NCBI GenBank assembly: GCA_003049465.1
Contig: PYSS01000046.1
Span: forward strand, 186,001-250,000
Direction of reading: 5' to 3'
DNA from: Magnaporthiopsis rhizophila
Lineage: Eukaryota > Ascomycota > Sordariomycetes > Magnaporthales > Magnaporthaceae
DNA: 64,000 bases
In this document: positions 1 to 10,853 of the stretch, piece by piece
How positions within the stretch are numbered: the stretch's first letter is position 1
How the letters are laid out: each line of letters starts with the position of its first letter
Position numbers and translations under genes: made by a program
Notes under the pieces: model-generated
Seen by the model: only the letters and a program-made list of their open reading frames with translations
Database searches by the model: none
What the model was told of the DNA's origin: nothing

Positions 1-2074
1 GCTCGGAGCTTCCGAGGTGAGTGGAGAGGATATTGAGAGCCCATGGATTCTTTTTCGTTGCTATGAGGCAATAGGTGACACAAAATACCTCTAGCCCTCC
101 TATCAAGTTCGAGCATCCATACCGCTCAACACTAAGCGACCTCAACGACGACTCCTGCAGCAACTACACTGCATCCTACGGGAGCGAGTCTGGTGTGTAC
201 TACGTTGGAAGTTCACAGAGCTGCTACTCGCCCCGAAGCGCCGCATTTCCTTCGCCTCACCTGAGCTACAGTGACACAAACGTGGCTTTGCTCGATGCCA
301 TACGACGTGACGACGAATCCATGCTCTGCCAGATACTCGGCAGCTGCTCACAGGCTTCTGCATATACCTCCCTCACAGCACAGGGAGGCACGCCCCTTCA
401 CATCGCCGTCGAGCACCGGTCCCTAGCCGTGTTACCTCGACTCCTGCTGGCATCAAGCAGCCCGAACATTCAAGACCCGGATGGAAATACGCCCATACAC
501 TGCCTGTTCAAGGAAACCAGCTGGTGGCAAGAAGAAAAGCTGCTTGCAATGGCCCAAGAGCTTCTGGGAAGGACCGACGTCAACATCCGCAATCACTGGG
601 GCGAAACACCGTTCGACATTGCGGTGACCCAATTCCGGCCATCAGGTTTGCAGGGCTCGCTGGAGCGTGTCGCCGCTAACGTCAGTCTCCGTCTCGCTGC
701 AGCGGCTGACGACAACTCCCCGCTGGGCGTCGTCATGGCGACTATAGCCGATCGCCTGGTCGGCTCCAAAACCGTGTACAGCAGCGTGCAACCCGAGGGC
801 TGGCGGCGGGCTACCGAGTGCCTCTGCGCGCTCCTGGAGGCCGGCGCGCGCCCGGACTCGCCCCTGGGCGACACGCCCGTGCTGTCGTACCTCCTCAGCC
901 GCCCGGCCGCAGACACGGAGGCGTTTGGTCGCCTATACGGATTCACCCATCGACTCGCGGGGCTGGTCGACGCGGCCGCCCCTGACTCCCAAGGGCTGAC
1001 GGCGCTCGATTACGCCATCTCGATGCGCCCGCAGGAGCAGCCCGGCGTAGTTGCCCAACAGCGACAGGTCATCCGGGAACTGACTGCGCAGCGGCACGGT
1101 ATCTGCCGCGCCAGCACCAGACCTTCCTCACTCACGGCTTTTGCAACGCACTGGAGTGCAGACGACGGGTTCCTCGAGCTGTCGATGCGGCTCGTGGCGG
1201 CCGGGGCAGACACCAGCACCATCATCACCGCACAGCACCGCGAATATTTCTCAGAGAATCTGAAGCACCTCGCACCGGTCAGCCAGCGCCACGCTGACGA
1301 GCAGGCCAGTCGCGGCCCTTACTGCCTCGAGTCCCATGCCCGATTGGATAGCCTTCAGTCGGCAGTCGCGCCGGGAGTGCCGCTGGGCGCGGCGATTTGG
1401 ATCTCGGCCTGCGATCTGGACTCGTGGGATACTACTAGAGAACGTATGTTATTCTCATCATGTCTCCTCCTCCATCTCTGTTGGTATTGCCGTTCTTTTC
1501 GCTTCTCTCGTCAGGTTTGGCTCTTGTCTTTCGGGAAACCTTCTTTTCGTCGCTTGCAACTTACAACTCACGCGGGCTACTTTTCGGTGGCCCTTTGGCG
1601 CTGTCTTTTGGTCTGGCCGAGAGTCCCCCCTTGAAGCCATCGCGTTTGAATATTTTTTTTGCCCATTTCACTCGTGCTTGCAATTACTTGTGGAATAGCC
1701 ACAGCAGGAAGTGTTTATCTGACCCTGGAGCTCAACGTCCCTGCGACATTTTAGATCTACGGGCGCTCGAGAAGCTCATGCCCAAGCCTCCATGCCCAAC
1801 GCAGCGTCTCTACGACGAGGCCCTCAGGCTGCTGTCAACCAAGTTCCTCGACGGCTGGGCGAGGACGCTGAGGGCCTCGCCGTCGCGCTACTACGCATCG
1901 TCGGACCCGGGCACAAGGCAGGCTGCCGAGCAATACCTGAGCGTCCTGGCCCTCTGCGCCGGCAGGGGAGAGCACGCGCGGCCCGAGAAGCGCTACTACG
2001 ACCTCGTCGGCGAGCTGGCGGTCTTCTGCTCGCCGGCGACGGGCGGTTGTCACTCGGGTTACGCGAGGGCTTGA
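1..2074 (+). CDS. Ankyrin-repeat protein, 5'-truncated by the window edge
   Basis: Exons read as 1..16, 75..1443 and 1755..2074. The first in-window intron is 17..74 (GTGAGT...AATAG), so the long frame opening at 75 with GTG is an internal exon and not a start; the true ATG lies outside the window. The second intron, 1444..1754 (GTATGT...TTTTAG), is 311 nt, long for this locus, but joins the frames exactly. Ankyrin-type units are visible around GGTPLHIAVEHRSLAVLPRL, DGNTPIHCLF and WGETPFDIAV, with a looser one at QGLTALDYAI. The C-terminal exon is helical and charged with no domain I recognise. Ankyrin repeats mediate protein binding, and no catalytic domain is visible, so the function is unknown. 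Exon 1..16 is only inferred from the splice signals. Confidence 0.7.
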
Positions 2075-2677
2075 CCACGGCGCGCAAGAAATCAGTTCAT
2101 GTCGGCGAAAACGACGGAGTCTCTTATCATTCATTCTTCCTTATCTATTCTATTTTCTCCTTGTTCCCTTACCATTTTCTAGCCTTTTTTGCACGCAGCG
2201 ATGTGATGACCCATTCTTGTAACGACAGGATAACGACGACAGCTTTTGCGATGGGAAACAGGACGACACTCACGTGTAATTCACTGGTATATGGAGGTTT
2301 TTAACGATTAGGTGGATGGCTGGGTTGCAATGACGCAGACGACTTGTGGCATGTTTCTATTTTCATTTTTGCTTCCTTTTTTTCTTTATCGTATATTTCT
2401 TTATTTCTTATGTCTTCTTTCGTGTCATATTTCACGTAGGCTAGGTAGTTAGTCAGGTACCATGTTTGGCTGCAGTGGGCATATGTAGCAGACGCAAATC
2501 TACTTCGCTCTATTACAAACAAGATATGGCTACCTACTCTCTTACAACCCTATCTTCAAGATCGCAAACAGATAGTGTATATGCGCTAAGGAAGCCCCTC
2601 ATCAAGGCAGTCTAGGCTGTAAGCTGGTTTCCTGGTTCAAATTGAGCTACATGGTCTACGCAGACACTGAGCACATC
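2075..2677. other. Tail-to-tail spacer
   Basis: This lies between the ends of the ankyrin gene and COQ3. It is AT-rich with T-rich runs (for example 2375-2430) typical of 3' UTRs. No coding signal is seen. Confidence 0.6.
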
Positions 2678-3778
2678 TCAGCTGGCATCAGGACTCTTCC
2701 TGATACCGAAAAAGTAGTTCCCCGCCCTCTCGAACCCCGGGACGACCTTCCAGCCAAGGCCCGGGACGTAGACGACGCCCTGGCAGCGCGAGAAGCTCCC
2801 CGGGCCGGCCCAGCCCTCGGCGGCCGAGCGGGTGTCGAACCAGCGCTGCAGCTCGTCGACGTCGACGTACTTGTTCCAGTCGTGGGTGCCGGGCGGCACA
2901 ATGCCCAGCACGCGCTCGGCGGCCACGATGGTGACGGCCCACGAGACCCAGGTGCGGGCCATGGTGCTGAGGATGAGCCAGCCGCCCGGGCGAACCAGGG
3001 CGCCGCAGCGCTCGAGGAAAGCCGACGGGTTCTCGACGTGCTCGACCACCTCGAAGGTCGTCACCACGTCGAACCTGCCGTCCCCGTCCGCTGCTGCTGC
3101 CGCTGGTTTGCCGCCGACAACATCGGCGGCCAGCGCCTCGACCGACGAGTGCAGGTACGTGAGCTTGCGCTGGACGGCGGGGGTCTCGCGGCTCAGGTGC
3201 TCGCGGGCGACTGCTATAACCTCGACTGAGGCGTCAAGGGCGGTGACGGAGGCGACGGATGGCAGGCGCGCGGCCGACTCGGCGAAGATGCCGCCGCCGC
3301 AGCCCACGTCGAGGTACCTCAAGCCACCACCGCCGCCGGTCCTTGCCGCACCAGCGGATGGTGGCGGCGGCGGTGGCGGCGGCTCCGAGGCATGGCAGTC
3401 GCGGATAAAGTCGTGGCGCAGCGGGTTCATGAGGTGCAGCAGCCGCGAGGGGCCCTGCTTGTCCCACCAGGTCGAGGCCAGGGCGTCAAAGTGCGAGATC
3501 TCGGTCTGGTTGACGGTGCTAAAGGTTTGGGGGCCGCTGCTGCTGCCGCTGCTGCTGCCGAGGCGGCTGCTGCTTGGGCCAGCCTCGGTGGAGTAGGGGT
3601 GTGAGCATGACCGTAGTAGTGGTGGTCGTGGTAGTGGTAGTAGTCCGTTCCGGGGGTGTGGTTGGCTGGTACAGGCGGGTCCTGGCCGAGTGCGCGGAGC
3701 TGCCAAACTGAGAAGCCGCGCGGCGTGGCGGAAGCCCGACGTCTGTTTGAGGGTGGACGTCATTTTTTTCAGGCCCAC
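2678..3778 (-). CDS. COQ3: Ubiquinone biosynthesis O-methyltransferase, mitochondrial (COQ3)
   Basis: Single-exon gene of 366 residues. COQ3 is the S-adenosylmethionine-dependent enzyme that carries out both O-methylations of the coenzyme Q ring, on the matrix side of the inner mitochondrial membrane. The first ~80 residues are rich in Arg, Ser and Pro and low in acid, as expected for a mitochondrial presequence. The family start follows (TVNQTEISHFDALASTWWD), then SAM motif I LDVGCGGG at residues 156-163, the FDVVTTFEVVEHV block, and the COQ3-typical VLGIVPPGTHDWNKYVD near the C-terminus. A Pro/Gly-rich insertion (residues ~133-152) sits just before motif I and is probably a local low-complexity expansion. 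A second ATG five codons in could also be the start. The gene is divergent from RIB3. Confidence 0.93.
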   Translation of the reverse strand: MGLKKMTSTLKQTSGFRHAARLLSLAAPRTRPGPACTSQPHPRNGLLPLPRPPLLRSCSHPYSTEAGPSSSRLGSSSGSSSGPQTFSTVNQTEISHFDALASTWWDKQGPSRLLHLMNPLRHDFIRDCHASEPPPPPPPPSAGAARTGGGGGLRYLDVGCGGGIFAESAARLPSVASVTALDASVEVIAVAREHLSRETPAVQRKLTYLHSSVEALAADVVGGKPAAAAADGDGRFDVVTTFEVVEHVENPSAFLERCGALVRPGGWLILSTMARTWVSWAVTIVAAERVLGIVPPGTHDWNKYVDVDELQRWFDTRSAAEGWAGPGSFSRCQGVVYVPGLGWKVVPGFERAGNYFFGIRKSPDAS

Positions 3779-4677
3779 TTTGCTAGGTTGGCCTTGTCAA
3801 ATGCTCATTATGTGTTTCCGAGCATGAAGGTGATGAAGGTGAGAGAATAAGCGGCGGCAATAAATGACCCTGGCAATGGTATTTCCAGACGCGGGATCGC
3901 CCCGGTATAGTTTGAGCTGATGATGATATGACCTCAGGGTGTGGGCAGCGCAGCATCATCTCATCAAGGCCAACATCCGGTGGATTACTTAACCAAGAGT
4001 CAGGGTCTGGGGTCCACCTGGAAAGAAAACCCAGGCTGGCGGGGTAGCCGCGGCTAGATTCCAATGGCCGCTGGAAGGGAGCACGCGCAATGGATGTCTT
4101 TTTCCGCGTCTACAAAAGCGCTCGTGTTTGTCAGCGGCAGTCAGCCAGTGGATGCCTGCTTTCATAATCCAGGGATAGAGCCTGTCTGTCTACCTACCTA
4201 GTGACGGGATAATAAGGCGTAGATGCCTCCCACCACGCAGCCACTGGCGGCCGCCTTGGTGCCCACTCCGATTCCGGCTTCCGACCTACTAGTCAGCACC
4301 GAAAAGCGACCCCTAAAGACCAGTCATCGCATCGGACACGCCGACGGCCGATTTTCTTGAGACTGGGACTACCATAAGTTGCCCTACTACATTTCTGGAT
4401 ATATCACGTCAAACAGTCTCGAGGAATTAGGAACCGGCTCTCTCAACTACACATCCATCTCCGCCGCGCGCTTACACCCACTGGTCCAAACCCCGAGCCG
4501 AGGGGCGCGGGTCATACTAAGCCGGGACTGAATTTAAGCCGAGGCGCCTGAATAACTCGGGAGTGGCAACCCGAGCGGGCCGCCGGCCAGTCAGGAGATT
4601 TCGGCTAGAGCTGGAGGCCAGAACCAGCTTCAGCAGCAGCAAATATTTGCAGCATAGCACTCACCATTCAGAAAACG
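3779..4677. other. Divergent promoter region between COQ3 and RIB3
   Basis: 0.9 kb separating two head-to-head housekeeping genes. No ORF with coding character is seen. A CTACCTACCTAG motif of the dispersed type occurs near 4190. Confidence 0.5.
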
Positions 4678-5455
4678 ATGCCGTCAACAACAATTTCAAA
4701 GTCACAATTCGACTCGATCCCAGATGTGATTGAGGCCTACAGTGAGCAGAAATAACACCCGCCAGAAGAAAAAGAAGAGAAAGAAAGGAACCACTCACCA
4801 ACACACGCTGCCCGGCGCAGGGAATGGCGAGTTCGTTGTGGTTCTCGACGACCCGTCGCGCGAGAACGAAGCGGACCTGATAATAGCCGCCGAGGACGTG
4901 ACGGCGGAACAGATGGCCTTCCTGGTCCGCCACTCGTCAGGGCTCGTGTGCGCGCCCATCCTCCCGTCCCGGACCGACGAGCTCTCGCTGCCGCAGATGG
5001 TCGACCGCACCGAAGACCCGCGCGGGACCGCCTACACAGTCTCGGTCGACGCTCGCGACCCCTCCGTCACCACGGGCATCAGCGCCCAGGACCGCGCCCT
5101 GGCCTGCCGCCTCCTGGCCGATCCGGCCGCCACCGCCCACAACTTCCGCCGCCCGGGCCACGTCTTCCCGCTCCGCGCCGTCGAGGGCGGCGTCCGCGCC
5201 CGCAGGGGCCACACCGAGGCCGCCATCGACCTCTGCCGCCTGGCCGGCAAGCGGCCCGCCGCCGTCATCAGTGAGCTCGTCGACGACGGCGGCGAGGTCT
5301 CGGGCCGCGCCCTGCGCGAAGACCCCGGCATGCTGCGCGGCGAGGCCTGCGTGGCCTTTGCGCGCAAGTGGGGGCTCCGCGTCTGCACCATCGAGGACAT
5401 GATTGCCTATCTGGACAAGACCGAGGGGACCGTTACTACCAATGGCTCGTCCTAG
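4678..5455 (+). CDS. RIB3: 3,4-dihydroxy-2-butanone 4-phosphate synthase (riboflavin biosynthesis)
   Basis: Two exons, 4678..4741 and 4821..5455, give 232 residues. The 79-nt intron (GTGAGC...GCGCAG) interrupts the codon after IPDVIEAY, and splicing restores the family N-terminus. The enzyme converts ribulose 5-phosphate to 3,4-dihydroxy-2-butanone 4-phosphate plus formate, the branch of riboflavin synthesis that does not use GTP. The signature DDPSRENEADLIIAAE gives the acidic metal and substrate residues; YTVSVDA...TTGISAQDRA and RRPGHVFPLRA...RRGHTEAAIDL follow, including the conserved GHxFPL and GHTEAAIDL histidines. There is no GTP cyclohydrolase II fusion, as usual in fungi, and no targeting sequence. 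Length is normal for fungal RIB3. Confidence 0.95.
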
Positions 5456-6100
5456 GCTAGTCCTTGGTGTTTTTTCTCTCCTCTTTCATCATCTCTCCTC
5501 AACTCACTGCAGATTCTCAAGTTCCTCCTTCCTGCGCTTCTCTTTGGGCATATAGAACGGGAAAAAACCAAACTGGCAGGCGTTTCCATCACACAGAGCG
5601 AAAGAAAAGAAAGAAAGAAACAAAAGGGTGGCATACATGTGGGCGGTTAACTGGCCACGCCGCAAGGCTTGCACGGGACAGAAATAGTTCGGGTCAGTCT
5701 GGAGGCATGCTATACTTTGGCGTTTTGCCTGTTTTGTATATCTGCAAAGCCATCTCTTTCCGAATTGTCTCTTGTGGAGTTCTATGCCTATAGTTATAGA
5801 ATCAGCGTCATTAGAAAAGTTCTCTGCCAAATCCCTGGGCACTTAGCACCGGAATCATCTATATACACATGTCACACAATCTTCTTTTTTTTTCTTTTTT
5901 GTAAAACTACGCCTTAGTAGACTTGCCATTTAGGGGCGCGGGCGTGGCCTGACGCGGGGGATTTGCGCTTATCTTATCAGCGAAATTTGTCGCAAATATT
6001 GCGCAACGCCCCTCCATGCGACCCTGACGCCCTCAGTCACCACAAACTACTACCACCCATACTTTGAGGATAGCTACGGGATAGATATCAGATCGCAGAT
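5456..6100. other. Tandem spacer between RIB3 and the TSR2-like gene
   Basis: AT-rich 3' flank of RIB3 followed by the 5' flank of the next gene. No coding signal is seen. Confidence 0.5.
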
Positions 6101-6873
6101 ATGGCGTCAAGTTCAAGCGCACAACCTCCCTCTCCAGGTACAGATCACTACCACTTCCTCCCACTAAACTCCATTTGCGCCAAAAGGAAAAAAAAAAAAA
6201 AAAAAAAAAAAGTCCGCCTCTAACCCCCTCCCTCATTACAGAGACGTGCCAAAACGCATTCGAGCGCGGCGTCGCCCTCTCGCTGCACCTGTGGGACGAC
6301 ATGTCGTTTGCGGTGCAGAACAACATGGGCGGCGGCGACTCGGCCGACAAGCGCGACTGGGCCGCCGGCGCCGTGGCAGAGCTGCTCCCCGCCGTCGCCG
6401 ACGTCATCAAGTTCCACCACGAATCCTCAGCCGCGTCAACGGCAGCAGCAGCAGCAGCAGCAAAAAAGTCGCCCTTCCCCGCGCCCGAGGACCTGGTGCA
6501 GGACGTCGAGGAGCGCCTGCTCGACATCATGTTCGAGGAGTTCGAGACGGCCGTGCAGGACGACACGGCCTTTGACGTGGCCGAGCGCATCGTCGGCCTC
6601 TGGACCCAGTGCTGCCGCGGCCGGCTGGCCGACGTCGACGCCCTGACCGAGAGGTGGCAGGCGCGCAAGGGCAAGTCCGTGTCGGGCATGTTCAAGCAGG
6701 GCGAGGACCAGGACCAGGACACCGACTGGGACGATACCGACGACGACGGCGAGGGCGACGATGAAGACGACGAAATGGACGACGCCCCCGCTCTCGTCGC
6801 AGAGAAGCGCGAGAAGACCCCGCCAGAGGTTGACGAGGACGGCTTCACCAAGGTTACGCGCAAGAAGAAATAA
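6101..6873 (+). CDS. TSR2: TSR2-like pre-rRNA processing / ribosome assembly factor
   Basis: Exons 6101..6137 and 6242..6873 encode 222 residues. In yeast TSR2 is needed for 20S pre-rRNA processing and acts as a chaperone that delivers ribosomal protein eS26. The family core is visible: FERGVALSLHLWDDMSFAVQ followed by an NMGGG segment, a Trp and a helix, then EDLVQDVEERLLDIMFEEFE ahead of a DDTAFDVAERIV block. The C-terminus is strongly acidic (EDQDQDTDWDDTDDDGEGDD) and ends in DEDGFTKVTRKKK, the usual TSR2 tail that can contact basic ribosomal proteins. Family members usually show Trp-Gly-Gly where this has Met-Gly-Gly. A short Ala run (from a CAG/GCA repeat) lies in the middle. The 104-nt intron contains 24 consecutive A residues (6188-6211). 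Confidence 0.85.
6188..6211. repeat. A24 homopolymer inside the TSR2 intron
   Basis: Uninterrupted run of 24 A residues between the 5' splice site (6138) and the acceptor at 6240-6241. Confidence 0.9.
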
Positions 6874-7282
6874 GTGCGGGCAATCCACACAAAAAGTAAA
6901 AGAGGAGGGAGACAAAACCAAACCGGGCGTAGATTGCGACAGGGCGACTTGACAGCTTTGGCAAAAACACTGTGTACAACGGCATCACCGGCATAATATT
7001 ACCCAATCCGTAAAGGCAGTGGGTGCGTGAGCGAGGGAAAAACAGAAAAGTTCCCAGATACCACCCCGAAAAGGGGTCACGAACAGAAACCCATTGTCCA
7101 TTTCATGTCCCAAATCAAGGCCTCGGCCCGAATACCGACGCCCACCGCCGCCATACGAGACTCGCTGGCCAAACAGTGAAGCAAGAAGGAGACTGGTGCT
7201 TCTTGCTGACTGGGAGGGGAAAAGCATCATTGGAAGAGCAGATGGACGCATAAAATCAAACCCAGTTGCTCCCACGTGCGGC
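6874..7282. other. Tail-to-tail spacer
   Basis: Shared 3' flanks of the TSR2-like and BSD-domain genes. Nothing coding is seen. Confidence 0.5.
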
Positions 7283-8855
7283 TCACTCCCAGTCCTCCTC
7301 GTCGCTCTCTTCGCCCTTTTTGTCCTTGGGGCTGTTGGGTGCCTGGCTGGGTACGCCCGAAGTTGCGCCCACGACGTCATAGCTAGCCTCGCTATCGGCC
7401 TGTGATTTGACATCAAGCTCATTAGACTTGCGGTGCTCGGCGGGGGCCTTGAGTGAGGATCGCACGGCCGGTTTTGTCGGCTGCGGCGGCGATTGGATCG
7501 TCGTCGCGGAACCGGCCGACCCAGGCCGCCCCTGGGCGGCCGCTGCGGGCACTGCTGACCCCGAGGTTGCTGGCTTGGACGGTCCGGCCGAAGTGGTGGT
7601 CTCGTCGTCAGAGTCGTCTTCACTAGAACCCTCCTCCTCATCGTCGTCATCCTCAGAATCCTCGTCCCATCCAACCTCCTCCTCGGCGGATGCAGCTACG
7701 ATACACCAGAGGCGGTTAGTTCAAAGTGCAGACACAAAAAAGAGATGGCTCAACGCTTGCGCAGCTCATGAGTGTATGCCGGCCAGCTTACCCTTTAGCA
7801 GGTCCCTGCGCCTTGCCTCGGCCGTCTCGATGCTATGCCTGAGGAAGTAGTAGCGCTTCCAGAAGTCCGGGTAGGGAATTTGATCGGGCACCAGCTTCTC
7901 CATCGTGGTCCTCAGCTCTGGATACTTGGTCAGGTCCGCCGTGATGTCGGCCGTCTTCTTATCAATGTCAAAGGAGGAGGACCAGGCGGCGTATTCCTCG
8001 CTTGCCGGATCCTTGGAGAAGCTCTCAGGGTTGGTATGGATGACGTGCAGCTGGGCATCGAAGCGTGACGTGTGGATCACGCGCTTGCCCTGTGCGTCCT
8101 TACTCTCAAACAGGACGCCATCTCCCGAGGGCCCGCCCCGCGCGCTTCCGCTCGCCGCGTCACCGCTCGGGCCGGCGATGCTGATGGATTCACGGAGGAA
8201 GTCGCGGATGTTGGTCCCGAACTTGAGCAGCGCCTCATCGGCGGCGTCCTCAGCCTTTTGTATGTCTTTTAGCCGCTGGGCGGCGGCGACTTTGAGCCTC
8301 GACAGCACATTCTCCGACTCCTTGAGAGCTTCGTCGGTCGTCAGCTCCTTGGTGCCGGCTTCGGCGGTCGTGTCGGTGCCCTTGGAGCCGGCGGCGGCAG
8401 ACGAAGAACTCTCGGCTGCCGGTGCTTCGGCACCCCCAACCAGGGAGAGGCCCCGGGTCCGGCTTATAATAGTGTCGCGGAGGCTCGAGAAGCCCGTGGT
8501 GGCGTCCTGACCGACGTGCTGGGCTTCACGATAGACGTTCCCGCCCTATTAAAATCGGCGCCTGGCGGTGAGAAAGATGCAAAGCGCCAACCATTCTCGA
8601 GCATGATCGAAGTTCAGTTGGAAGAGTGGATATGGCAGAATGACGAGAAACCCATACCTGCTTCGCGACGCTGCCGATGAAGCCACCGATCCTGGCGCCC
8701 CAAGGGCTCGATGAGAAGGCGCGGTAGGCATCCTGGACCTCTGCACTCAGGGTGGGCTCCTCATTCTCGGCCTTCTTCTCCCCAGAGGCCCGCGGAGTGG
8801 TCTCATTTTCCTTGGAGACGGACTTCTCAAGGATTTGATCGTAGGCCAGATCCAT
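7283..8855 (-). CDS. BSD-domain protein (DOS2-like)
   Basis: Exons, in transcript order, are 8855..8658, 8545..7792 and 7695..7283, giving 454 residues. Both introns (112 and 96 nt) keep the frame. The BSD domain is at about residues 255-312 and ends in IPYPDFWKRYYFLRHSIETA; the paired aromatic F294-W295 is the hallmark of the fold, seen in TFIIH p62, synapse-associated proteins and yeast Dos2. An N-terminal block (WGARIGGFIGSVAKQ) resembles the amphipathic region of synapse-associated BSD proteins. The C-terminus is acidic and ends in EESDEEDWE, typical of fungal members. The molecular role is poorly known, so I give no symbol. The gene is divergent from the AP-1-like gene. Confidence 0.85.
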
Positions 8856-10853
8856 GACGCCGGGTTGATGACCGAAGAGCGGCTGGGGATTCAGCGGGTT
8901 AGGCGGTTGTGGTGAGAGGAGATGCGGGTGGTCCCAGTGTCGGAGCGAGGACCGATTCAGCCGCTCGAGCGGTTGCAGCTGTCGGCGGGGTCGCGGCAAC
9001 GAGCGGGCGGCAACGAGCCAGCTCACAGCTGTTCCGATAGGTGCTTGGGCCGGTAGAAATCTGGCTACCCAAATCGGTGAATGTTGTTCGGGGAGACTGC
9101 CCGATTGGCTGCGGAGGCGGAGAGATTGATGTTGGCTGTCTGGGAGCAGCTGCTGCGTGTTGAGGTCATTCTGTCACCCCAGCAGTGGCGTGGCGTGGCC
9201 CTCGAAACTCGAACAAGGCTGCAAAATGCGGGGTGTGTTGGTCCGTGCGTTCTATGCATAGATGCCATCTCCAACCGCCTCGAGAGAGTTAAGACCTCCA
9301 ATTGCTCCCTTCTCCCCAAGAGGAAGGATTTCGCTCATTTCTCTGATATTTGCCAAACTGTCCGTGGCACCGACGTATGCCCGAAAAAGAGAGGAAGTCT
9401 AGTGTAGGGGCGACTCTAGAGCATCTCTCTGGCCTTTGTTATCCTCCTCATTGCAGGCCGAGTGGGTGGAATCAAGAGCGGCCTGACAGGTCTTGGCCCG
9501 AGCTTTTGTACGTGGTATTGCCCGAAGCGTACCACAAGCGGCCCTGTCCCGTTTCGTCACTGCCGAAGTCTAGAGCACCGAGTCCAATGCAGCCGCGATG
9601 CATCCGCGTCCGGCGTAATACTGGGTTGCAATTATGCAATCAGCTCGGCTCTCGGTCTTGGCTTGACCCCCAACTATGTATGGAAAACCCAGCCTGGCAG
9701 TGATGTGCCATGATGACTACATAGGTAGCAGCCGGAAGCCGGCGCCGCAACATACTGTGATTCAAAGGAGAAACCGTAGATACGAGCGTCTGGTCTCTAT
9801 TGATCTTGGACATACTTGACGGGCCAGCCATCCGCGTGGGGGGTCGTCTGCCCGCACCTCCGTCTTTCGTATTGCTTGGACTCATCCAAGCATGTATTCG
9901 GTTCGAGGACCTGAATCCCGAAGACAACGCCCATAAAACAAAGACCACTCCGTCTTCTCGGAGATATCGCTCGGCCGTCGGCCCTCTTACGACAAAGAGG
10001 ATCGGCACGGGCGACAATGGTGGTGGTGCCATTGCAATAAGTGGCGGCCGGGGACTTCCAATATGTGGTCCATCTCGCACTTTGGTGCTGACTGTGCGCC
10101 GTACCAAGCCGGCAGTAAAAAGGGCAGAAAACGGGGAGCGGGTAAGCGGCCAGACCCATCTTTGACCAAATCCGATTTGCCTGCCGGTGGCCAGCGTCTC
10201 CAGCGTCTCCAGCAGGCCACCAGCCAAGCCACCCCTCCGTGCTCCCTAGATCTTTCCATGTCGCTGACAAATTGGAAATCAAGGATTCTCCTTCCGCCCC
10301 TTCCAGTTCCGTCGCGACTCGACACAGCCAGCACCGTTTGCTCGCCGACAGTACTTTGCACGCCCCGTTTTGAACTGCTGCAGTTGCATGAGTCTGTTAG
10401 TGTTGCCTTCCGCTTCACAAACAAGTCCGCTCACCCCCGCGCTCGACCCCTGCCTTGTTGGGTGAGCCAATCTGTCATCCTTGGCCAGGATCACGCATTG
10501 CTGTCTGAGGCCGCAACTTTCTCCCCCATTCCCCTCCAAACCTGCCAACTCCACCACCTACGCAATCGAGGCACTCCTCCCGCACCTCTGTGAAGCTGCC
10601 GGAGCAAAGCCAAATCGAAGCCGCCAATTCCACCGTCGCCACAGAACGCTTTCCAAAGGAGGCAAGACACGCTCAATCGCTGCAAGCTGGGGGGTGCTAC
10701 TGAGGAGCGGACATAACCTTTATTTTTTGAACCCAACTTCTCCGAGCGCCTGCTTGCACTGCGCGCTTCCATTGCACCGCCGCCCGAGTTCATTGCTGTT
10801 CTGCCTTGTTCATTCACCCCAGCCAGGCGCCCGTTCTGCCCATCCTCGTCAAA
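8856..10853. other. 2.0 kb divergent region between the BSD-domain and AP-1-like genes
   Basis: Several overlapping open frames occur on both strands here, but none shows codon bias, a family motif or a splice structure. The last ~400 bp before 10854 are C/T-rich and likely contain a long AP-1 leader. Confidence 0.5.
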